Shown piece after piece: positions 58,482 through 64,000 of a stretch of 64,000 nt of DNA; positions within the stretch are counted from its first letter, which is position 1, and each line of letters starts with the position of its first letter. Below the pieces are notes generated by a model, which saw only the letters and a program-made list of their open reading frames with translations, was not told the DNA's origin and did no database searches. The DNA lies in NCBI GenBank assembly GCA_002422605.1, contig DISW01000025.1, forward strand, positions 1-64,000, given 5' to 3'. Origin of the DNA: Bacteriovoracaceae bacterium UBA6200 (lineage in GTDB: Bacteria > Bdellovibrionota > Bacteriovoracia > Bacteriovoracales > Bacteriovoracaceae). The position numbers and the translations under genes are program-made.

Positions 58482-59780
58482 CTATGAGCGAATAATTTCT
58501 CCGCTCAATTTTCCACCCATGTAAGAACTGATAAGAACACTTCTGATTTCATTTTTAAGTGGTGTTGCAGACTTCACTCGTACGCGAAGATAGTTGGAGC
58601 TATAGCCTTCCCAGAAACCATCCATTTCGTTCTCAAAAAGAACATTTGTGGTTTTTCCAACCATATTAAATGAGAACTCATCGAGCTTAGCGTCTCCCAA
58701 CATCATCAGAGTGCGGACCCGGTCCTTTTTTACTGATGTCTGATTATGATTATCAGCCTTGGCCGCCGTAGTACCTTTTCTTTTTGAGTAAGGAAAAATA
58801 TGGAAGTGAGTGATTGGTAAATTTCTTAGGAAATTAAATGTCTCTAAAAACTGCTCTTCCGTCTCTCCCGGATAACCTACAATGACATCGGCCCCGAAAG
58901 CGGCTTGTGGGAAGTAGCTTTGAATCATGGAGATAATTTCTTTGTATTCAGATGAAGTATACTTTCTTCTCATTGAGGAAAGGATCTCATCGCTTCCACT
59001 TTGCATTGGAATATGGAAGTGATCTTGATATTTGCCAGTCGCCTTTAAGGCTTCAACCAATTCTCTGGTCATTGTATTTGGTTCAACTGAGCCAAGACGT
59101 AATCTTTCTACTTCAGGGATATCGCCAATAAGCCTAACCAGGTCAGTTAGTTTCTCACCGCTTATTGCTTCATATTCGCCGATATTGACACCGGTAAGGA
59201 CAATCTCCTTAAATCCCTTCGCCGCTAATTCTTTGGCCTCTTTTAAGGCCTCTGAAACGGAAATGGCCCGAGAGCGTCCACGGGCAAATGGTATGATACA
59301 AAATGAGCAAATATAGTTACATCCATCCTGGATTTTTAAAAAGGCCCGGGTGTGAGAATCGGCAAGAGTAGTGGCCGCGCCCCAAAATTCAGCTGATTTA
59401 TCAATATGAATCTGTAATTCGCTTTCTGAATCGAGATAATCAAAAACTTTGTACTTTTCTGATGTTCCAAGAATCAAATCCACACCCTGCATGGCCTTAA
59501 TCTTTTCGGCTTCCATTTGGGCATAACAGCCTGCCACTACAATTTTGGCTTCAGGCGAAGTATTTTGGGCCTTACGGATCAAATTACGGCATGTGGAGTC
59601 GGCCCCATCAGTCACTGTACAGGTATTAAGGAAAACCACATCGGCTGGATTCCCAAACTCAACCACTTCATAGCCGCGGTCGACAAAACCTTGAGCTATA
59701 GAGCCTGATTCCGAGAAATTCAAGCGACAGCCTAGAGTATGAAAAGCTACTTTTTTAGAGGTGTGAGATGTTGTGTCCAT
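58482..59780 (-). CDS. mtaB: tRNA (t6A37) methylthiotransferase MtaB
   Basis: A 432-residue radical SAM methylthiotransferase converting t6A37 to ms2t6A37 in tRNAs reading ANN codons. The N-terminal UPF0004 domain has cysteines in HTLGCRLNFSES, FLNTCTVTDGA and VAGCYAQ. The radical SAM cluster is CNYICSFCIIPFARGRSR, followed by a TRAM-type end. These features distinguish MtaB from MiaB and RimO. TTAGAC, 18 bases, TAAATT ends eight bases before the ATG. It is transcribed away from the tRNA-Lys gene next door. Confidence 0.94.
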   Translation of the reverse strand: MDTTSHTSKKVAFHTLGCRLNFSESGSIAQGFVDRGYEVVEFGNPADVVFLNTCTVTDGADSTCRNLIRKAQNTSPEAKIVVAGCYAQMEAEKIKAMQGVDLILGTSEKYKVFDYLDSESELQIHIDKSAEFWGAATTLADSHTRAFLKIQDGCNYICSFCIIPFARGRSRAISVSEALKEAKELAAKGFKEIVLTGVNIGEYEAISGEKLTDLVRLIGDIPEVERLRLGSVEPNTMTRELVEALKATGKYQDHFHIPMQSGSDEILSSMRRKYTSSEYKEIISMIQSYFPQAAFGADVIVGYPGETEEQFLETFNFLRNLPITHFHIFPYSKRKGTTAAKADNHNQTSVKKDRVRTLMMLGDAKLDEFSFNMVGKTTNVLFENEMDGFWEGYSSNYLRVRVKSATPLKNEIRSVLISSYMGGKLSGEIIRS

Positions 59781-59788
59781 AGAGGGGC

Positions 59789-59818
59789 AATTTAGCGGAA
59801 GCCTTAGTTTTTGTCTAA
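59789..59818 (-). promoter_or_regulatory. Promoter of mtaB
   Basis: TTAGAC (59818-59813) and TAAATT (59794-59789) are 18 bases apart on the minus strand, and the -10 ends eight bases before the ATG at 59780, giving a leader of about one base. Confidence 0.55.
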
Positions 59819-59879
59819 TAAGTGGGTAAAAAATCTTGGTTTAGACCTTAAAAAAAATTATCTTTTTTCATTTTATTGT

Positions 59880-59908
59880 TTGACAAAATTCTTCAGAAAC
59901 AATAATTT
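59880..59908 (+). promoter_or_regulatory. Promoter of the tRNA-Lys/tRNA-Glu unit
   Basis: TTGACA (59880-59885) and TAATTT (59903-59908) are separated by exactly 17 bases, and the tRNA-Lys gene begins 18 bases after the -10. This is the only perfect -35 with optimal spacing besides the one at 32056. Confidence 0.8.
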
Positions 59909-59926
59909 GTAGACCTTCGATTAAAT

Positions 59927-60003
59927 GGTCTCGTAGCTCAGTTGGTTAGAGCATCTCCCTTTTAAGGAGAGGGTCCTGTGTTCGAGTCACAGCGAGATCA
60001 CCA
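59927..60003 (+). tRNA. tRNA-Lys (anticodon UUU)
   Basis: The acceptor GGTCTCG pairs with CGAGATC (one G-U), with discriminator A and encoded CCA. The anticodon stem TCTCC/GGAGA encloses CTTTTAA, anticodon TTT. D-loop AGTTGGTTA and T-loop TTCGAGT are standard. Length is 77 bases. Confidence 0.96.
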
Positions 60004-60031
60004 TTTTCGAATAAAGAGCAAATCCGGTTAC

Positions 60032-60109
60032 GCTCCCATCGTCTAGCCCGGTCTAGGACATCGCCTTTTCACGGCGGTAACAGGGGTTCGAATCCCCTTG
60101 GGAGTACCA
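60032..60109 (+). tRNA. tRNA-Glu (anticodon UUC)
   Basis: Acceptor GCTCCCA pairs with TGGGAGT (first pair G-U), then A and encoded CCA. The anticodon stem TCGCC/GGCGG encloses TTTTCAC, so the anticodon is TTC. The T-arm is AGGGG-TTCGAAT-CCCCT. It lies 28 bases after tRNA-Lys and is co-transcribed. Confidence 0.96.
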
Positions 60110-60160
60110 AATTTATAAACGAAAAAGCCACCCTTGAGGTGGCTTTTTTGTTTATAAATT
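60110..60160 (+). terminator. Long-stem terminator after the tRNA pair
   Basis: Twenty-three bases from 60110 (AATTTATAAAC, G, AAAAAGCCACC) pair with 60138-60160 around loop CTTGA, with a single G-T pair. The core GCCACC/GGTGGC with flanking A and T runs is a bidirectional Rho-independent terminator, and the outer AT arms extend it well beyond the usual length. Confidence 0.92.
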
Positions 60161-60330
60161 CGCCGGCGGAAGTTAAGGTCACTCAACTGCCACGTCTGAA
60201 GAATCGGCCCATTTTCCGGGCAGACGACCTCTTTAAAGAAAACCATAGATGTTCTTGTTACGGTATTTAATGGAGGAGTTGAAAAGAAACTTTTTGTTGA
60301 TCAACCGTTTAGAAGTAATCTGAATTCAAA

Positions 60331-60350
60331 GTGACAGGAAGGCCTGTCAC
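60331..60350 (-). terminator. Hairpin containing the stop codon of the chemoreceptor-like gene
   Basis: GTGACAGG, loop AAGG, CCTGTCAC is a perfect eight-pair stem. On the minus strand the TGA stop of the 60347 gene lies inside it. No strong T-run follows, so termination is likely but not certain. Confidence 0.55.
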
Positions 60351-61285
60351 TCTGAAAATCTTGTACTCGCTTTTTGAATGAATTCTTTTTGCTGATAATT
60401 GGCTTCGGTAATTTCATTTATCCAATTCGTCGCTTTATTTATATTTCTTACGACTTCATCCAAAACAATGTCCGATTCGGTGGCCGTAATCTTTCCAACT
60501 TCGACTTTGTCTTTTCCAATGCGAACTTGCTCTTGAATGCTTCCATTTGATTCATTGACGATAAATTTAACTTTTTCAATGTTCTCGGCTAGACTTTGAG
60601 AGATCTCTTTTGCTGAATCTCCGCTCATTGTAGCGAGCTTTCCTACTTCTTCAGCCACAACCATAAAGCCTTTTCCATTTTCACCGGCCCTTGCTGCTTC
60701 CAGGGACGCATTGAAGGAAAGGAGTTTCGTTTGAAAAACAATATCGTTAATGATTTTTGTTTTTTCATCGATCGCCGAGATTACCTGAACGACTTCTGAT
60801 ATCCTCTGGTTGTTTTGTTCGATTGTTTGAAAGATTTTTTCATTGCTACTGTGAATTTCGTTAACTGCCATAAGCATTTCATGAACGACATCTTTGCCTT
60901 TTACTGCAATGTACTGACTGACTTCTACAGCTTCTGTCATCCTTTCAATTGTCTCGATATTTTTTTCAATCATATTTTGGACATCGGAATAGGTATCTTT
61001 TGAGCTCGTTCGTAGTTCATGGCTTTCTTTACCGCGAACTTGCTGTTGAGACAGATTTTTAATAGTGCTTTCAAGTTGAGAGTTTTGCTCGGAATACTCC
61101 TTAGCAGTGCTCTCAAGCTCTTGCTCCTTCTTTTTGCCTCTTCTAAAACTCAAAAAAGAATAGAATCCATGAAAGCCAAGGGCCGCTATAGGTAAAGGCC
61201 AGAATCTCATATCCAAATGATTCAGCAGGGTTACGGTTAGTAGCAAAGGAATAAAAGTGCTTATAAAAGGATTATAGTTTTTCAT
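60347..61285 (-). CDS. Short methyl-accepting chemotaxis-like protein without sensor domain
   Basis: A 312-residue protein: two close hydrophobic helices (about 7-23 and 28-42), a coiled coil and an MCP signalling domain. Its hairpin tip reads EKTKIINDIVFQTKLLSFNA, then SLEAARAGENGKGFMVVAEEVGKLA. The periplasmic ligand domain and HAMP are missing. The signalling part resembles that of the NIT chemoreceptor at 61925. The frame is open to 61411, but ATG 61285 begins the membrane part and avoids overlap with the divergent hemerythrin gene. It may sense through a partner such as that protein. Confidence 0.85.
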   Translation of the reverse strand: MKNYNPFISTFIPLLLTVTLLNHLDMRFWPLPIAALGFHGFYSFLSFRRGKKKEQELESTAKEYSEQNSQLESTIKNLSQQQVRGKESHELRTSSKDTYSDVQNMIEKNIETIERMTEAVEVSQYIAVKGKDVVHEMLMAVNEIHSSNEKIFQTIEQNNQRISEVVQVISAIDEKTKIINDIVFQTKLLSFNASLEAARAGENGKGFMVVAEEVGKLATMSGDSAKEISQSLAENIEKVKFIVNESNGSIQEQVRIGKDKVEVGKITATESDIVLDEVVRNINKATNWINEITEANYQQKEFIQKASTRFSE

Positions 61286-61381
61286 ATTTTTGTTCTCAGC
61301 GAATAAAATCAAGAATGCAGTTATTTTTTGCCTTATTTTATCCGAAGACCTAGGTACAATCAATTTAAAAGGAAAATTAAT

Positions 61382-61795
61382 ATGAAAACAGACAGATACC
61401 GTAAACATCACGAAGAGCTAGTTAAAGTTGTCGTTGATATACAAAAAAATCTCAACTCCGAAAAAGTGCTGAATAATTCTCACGAAATCCGTAAACAGCT
61501 CAATATTCTATCAGGCATCGTAAGAATTCATCTGGCCTTCGAAGACCAGGCCCTTTATCCGGCCTTACTCAATAGCAACAACAGTGTAGTGAGTGAAATG
61601 GCAAAGAAGTTTATGAATGAAATGAGCAGCATTTATGCAACTTTTGAAGCTTATCTGGAAAAGTATTATTCTTCCAAAGCGATCAGAGACAATGTTGAAT
61701 TATTTATTTCTGATACGAAGGGATTGTTTGAAGTTTTGTCAGCAAGAATTGATAGAGAGAATAAAGAGTTTTATCCCCTTATAGATAAACTGTAA
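61382..61795 (+). CDS. Hemerythrin-like HHE-domain protein
   Basis: A 137-residue helical-bundle protein of the hemerythrin HHE cation-binding family. Candidate di-iron ligands are the histidines of YRKHHEEL and VRIHLAFEDQALYP, and the glutamate of RENKEFYPLIDKL. AAAGGA lies seven bases before the ATG, and TACAAT (61355-61360) is a possible -10. Such proteins bind O2 or NO. It is placed between two chemoreceptor genes, which suggests a redox or gas input to chemotaxis; this is an inference. Confidence 0.85.
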   Translation: MKTDRYRKHHEELVKVVVDIQKNLNSEKVLNNSHEIRKQLNILSGIVRIHLAFEDQALYPALLNSNNSVVSEMAKKFMNEMSSIYATFEAYLEKYYSSKAIRDNVELFISDTKGLFEVLSARIDRENKEFYPLIDKL

Positions 61796-61864
61796 ATTGG
61801 TTAAATCTTTTACAGGCAAACGACAATCATTCTTATTTCTAACTAAGATCATACTTTTCAACCT

Positions 61865-61891
61865 TAAGCCAACCTTAAGATGGGTCGATAA
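61865..61891 (+). promoter_or_regulatory. Possible sigma-28 (FliA) promoter with tandem repeat
   Basis: TAAGCCAA (61865-61872), eleven bases, then GTCGATAA (61884-61891) resembles the FliA pattern TAAAGTTT-N11-GCCGATAA. The -10 matches in seven of eight bases. A tandem AACCTTAAG repeat (61860-61868 and 61871-61879) overlaps the -35 at 11-base spacing. Confidence 0.55.
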
Positions 61892-61924
61892 GTCATTTAT
61901 AAAACCTTTATTTTAGGGAATAAA

Positions 61925-63841
61925 ATGAAAAATCTAAGCTTAAAATGGAAAATTGTCTTTATAACATTCATACCATTTCTTTTCTTTGCCTTTCTTGCTT
62001 TTTATCAAATGAATGAAACTTTTGGAGTCTATCAGGATGCCAACCAAATCAGCAAAAAAGTCCTTCTCTATAGTAAGGCTTCTTCCTTTGTTCATCAGTT
62101 GCAGATAGAGAGGGGGATGAGTGCCAATTTTTCTTCCGGAGGACTAGACAAAAATAAATTACAAGAACAATGGGAAGAAACTGATAAACGGATAGTTGAT
62201 TATAAGAACATTCTTGAAACTTCAGATTTTCCAGAAGCTTTTAAACAAGAATTGAAGCAACATTTAACAGAACATCTTGATCTAAGAAAGAGTGTCCTTG
62301 CTAAGTCCATCACTACAGGAAGCTTAATTGAGAAATATAAAGATTTAATTTCCAGAATGATTAGGATCGGACTCGATGGAGCGGATGAAACTAATCTGGC
62401 TAAAATTGCTATCGGATTAAGATCTCATGCAGCTTTAGAAGAAGTTAAAGATAATACAGGTTTACTGAGAGCGCGAATGACCAGTGTTCTCACTCTTAAT
62501 GAGACAATCCATCCTGAAGTTTCTGAAGCACTACATGTTCTTAAAGGATCGGTTGATTCTACCCTCATGTCCAAAACCCTCATCTTAGATACCAAAGCCA
62601 CAGAACTTCTAAACACGTTTAAGCAATCAAATGAATGGGCCGAAATAATTAATGCTCTAAATATTGTTTTTAGAAATGATGAACTCGGAAATTATGGTCT
62701 TGATCCTTCCGGATTTTTTAAAAAAGCCACTTCAGCTATTGATAAGCTTGGGGCCTTAATTGATTACCAGACCACTTATCTTGTCGATGTCGTAGATGAA
62801 ACCCTCGCTCAGTCGGAAAAAAAACTCATCTACATGGGATTAAGTTTACTTATTGTCAGCGTTTTAATCTCAGGACTTGTTTTTAATATGGTTTCTTCTA
62901 TTAATAAATCATTACGAATTGTTGCTAATAATCTTAAGAATGGTTCTAAACATGTGGCAAATGCTTCAAGAAATCTTGAAAAGAATGCAGTCGTTCTTTT
63001 GGAAGCCTCCAATGTACAGGCCTCTAGTTTGCACCAAACTGCTGCTGCAATTGATGAGATCAACGCGATGGTTGTAAAAAACTCCGATGCGGTTCAAACC
63101 TCTAAAGATGAATCTGCCAAAAGCCAGCAAGCCTCTACTCGTGGAAAACAAACTGTAGAAGAGATGCTTCGCTCGATCCAAGAAATCGGAAAAAGTAACA
63201 ATGAAATAATGAAACAGATGGAAGAGAGCAATAAGGAGTTCTCAGAAATAGCCAAAGTCATTTCTACCATTGGGGAAAAAACGAAAATCATTAATGAGAT
63301 TGTTTTTCAAACTAAACTACTGTCCTTTAATGCCTCGGTGGAAGCTGCTCGGGCAGGTGAACATGGGAATGGGTTTTCTGTAGTGGCCAGTGAAATTGGA
63401 AATCTTGCCTCAATGTCTGGAAAAGCAGCAGAAGAAATTTCGGGAATACTTGCTCAGAGCATAGCGAAGGTCGACAATATTGTTTCAGAAACACAGTCAA
63501 AAATAAAAGTCCTGGTTGAAAATGGCAAAGATAAATTAAACACAGGGATTAGTACTGCTGAAAAATGCGATTTAGTTTTGGATGAAATCCTGGAGAATGT
63601 CAGCAAGGTTGATAATATGGTTTTTGATATAGCGACTGCCTCACAAGAACAATCTCGTGGTGTGCAAGAAATAACTTCTGCTATGTCTCAGCTAGACTTG
63701 GCCAATCAACAGAATAGTACCATTTCTCAGGATTCAACGGAATCCGCTACTCAATTAAATAGGCAGGCGGCGGAATTAGAGCACGTGGCCAGTGAATTAA
63801 TGGCCTTCATTGAAGGAGATTCACTGGCACGTGGTGCTTAA
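61925..63841 (+). CDS. Methyl-accepting chemotaxis protein with NIT (nitrate/nitrite-sensing) domain
   Basis: A 638-residue chemoreceptor. Membrane helix at about 10-28, periplasmic NIT domain at about 45-290 (FVHQLQIERGMSANFSSGG is the typical NIT start), second helix at about 302-322, then a cytoplasmic signalling coiled coil. The hairpin tip reads EKTKIINEIVFQTKLLSFNA, then SVEAARAGEHGNGFSVVASEIG. A clear HAMP domain is not visible. There is no CheB/CheR-docking pentapeptide at the end. AGGGAA lies six bases before the ATG, and a FliA-like promoter is upstream. Confidence 0.92.
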   Translation: MKNLSLKWKIVFITFIPFLFFAFLAFYQMNETFGVYQDANQISKKVLLYSKASSFVHQLQIERGMSANFSSGGLDKNKLQEQWEETDKRIVDYKNILETSDFPEAFKQELKQHLTEHLDLRKSVLAKSITTGSLIEKYKDLISRMIRIGLDGADETNLAKIAIGLRSHAALEEVKDNTGLLRARMTSVLTLNETIHPEVSEALHVLKGSVDSTLMSKTLILDTKATELLNTFKQSNEWAEIINALNIVFRNDELGNYGLDPSGFFKKATSAIDKLGALIDYQTTYLVDVVDETLAQSEKKLIYMGLSLLIVSVLISGLVFNMVSSINKSLRIVANNLKNGSKHVANASRNLEKNAVVLLEASNVQASSLHQTAAAIDEINAMVVKNSDAVQTSKDESAKSQQASTRGKQTVEEMLRSIQEIGKSNNEIMKQMEESNKEFSEIAKVISTIGEKTKIINEIVFQTKLLSFNASVEAARAGEHGNGFSVVASEIGNLASMSGKAAEEISGILAQSIAKVDNIVSETQSKIKVLVENGKDKLNTGISTAEKCDLVLDEILENVSKVDNMVFDIATASQEQSRGVQEITSAMSQLDLANQQNSTISQDSTESATQLNRQAAELEHVASELMAFIEGDSLARGA

Positions 63842-64000
63842 TAATTCTGGCGGAAAATAACTTGATTGCGGTCCGGACCATAAGCATAGATCCCAACAGG
63901 GATTCCGAGGGAATCCTGGATGAAATTGATATAAGCTTCACACTCGCTGGAGAGTTTATTGGATGAAAAATCATCCGTAAAAGGCTTAAGCTCTTTGAAA
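63838..64000 (-). CDS. purA: Adenylosuccinate synthetase, C-terminal end only
   Basis: The minus strand is open from the right window edge to a TAA at 63840-63838. It encodes 53 residues that match the end of PurA: a segment ECEAYINFIQDSLGIPVG followed by YAYGPDRNQVIFRQNY, the counterpart of the usual GPDR-x-x-T/Q-I end. PurA makes adenylosuccinate from IMP, GTP and aspartate. The gene continues beyond the window. Its stop shares four bases (TTAA) with the chemoreceptor gene. Confidence 0.88.
   Translation of the reverse strand, partial: FKELKPFTDDFSSNKLSSECEAYINFIQDSLGIPVGIYAYGPDRNQVIFRQNY

Noticed and set aside
60043..60246. 67-codon minus-strand open frame ending in a run such as GIRTPVTAVKRRCPRPG
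   Set aside because: Its C-terminal part is the antisense translation of tRNA-Glu, a well-known spurious protein, and it also crosses the terminator.
61286..61411. 42 extra N-terminal residues for the short chemoreceptor
   Set aside because: They would overlap the divergent hemerythrin gene, and the membrane part begins at ATG 61285.

Overview
The window looks like chromosomal core sequence of an AT-leaning Gram-negative bacterium. Two membranes are implied by lipoprotein signal peptides, beta-barrel-like proteins, LPS/phospholipid-type enzymes and an ABC/adaptor export system. The style (many secreted proteins and lipoproteins of unknown function, methyl-accepting chemotaxis proteins, a FliL-like protein, an H+/Na+-type pyrophosphatase, GNAT-nitrilase fusions, very tight ATGA overlaps) fits Bdellovibrionota (Bacteriovorax/Peredibacter-like). 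That placement is an inference from style, not proof. I see no rRNA, CRISPR array, transposase, phage gene or replication origin. No stretch above about 300 bases lacks a gene or RNA.

Layout. 1-5.7 kb: a cut-off secreted protein, a PLP sulfur amino acid enzyme, a Ca2+/H+ exchanger, an NhaP/CvrA-type antiporter and a beta carbonic anhydrase. 5.7-12.3 kb (minus): one tightly coupled operon of DASS dicarboxylate transporter, pckA, an atypical PyrD-like flavoprotein, a hairpin-less membrane-fusion lipoprotein, an FtsX-type permease and a LolD/MacB-type ATPase. 12.4-18.4 kb (plus): GNAT-nitrilase fusion with a membrane LuxR-type regulator, a cytochrome b561-like/YceI pair, then a stress-like group (DUF421, acetoin-type SDR, nucleoside deaminase, general-stress SDR). 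Two promoters in that group share a 17-base element. tRNA-Leu(CAA) follows.

18.7-20.3 kb and 48.1-49.7 kb carry two copies of a two-gene cassette: a secreted HEARH putative zinc peptidase plus a small membrane-anchored partner. Between them lie a phospholipid operon (acyltransferase, epimerase, cardiolipin synthase), engB, a sigma-54-type AAA+ regulator, a FliL-like protein, the accA-yicC-gmk-relA/spoT housekeeping operon, envelope proteins, maeB-ridA-ydcF-like, a sodium:solute symporter divergent from an ABC-F operon, a six-hairpin glycosidase-like protein and an AlkB-like dioxygenase. A GNAT-LuxE-LuxC/PaaK operon is also here: fatty-aldehyde chemistry without luciferase. 50-60 kb: hppA, TerC, gloA, lipoproteins, a PAS-only protein, mtaB, tRNA-Lys(UUU) and tRNA-Glu(UUC). 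60.3-64 kb: two chemoreceptors around a hemerythrin-like protein, then the 3' end of purA.

Cross-cutting signals. Many genes have a sigma70-like -10 hexamer ending 6-8 bases before the start codon and no Shine-Dalgarno, so their mRNAs are probably leaderless. Five convergent gene pairs share a four-base overlapping stop signal with no terminator between them.
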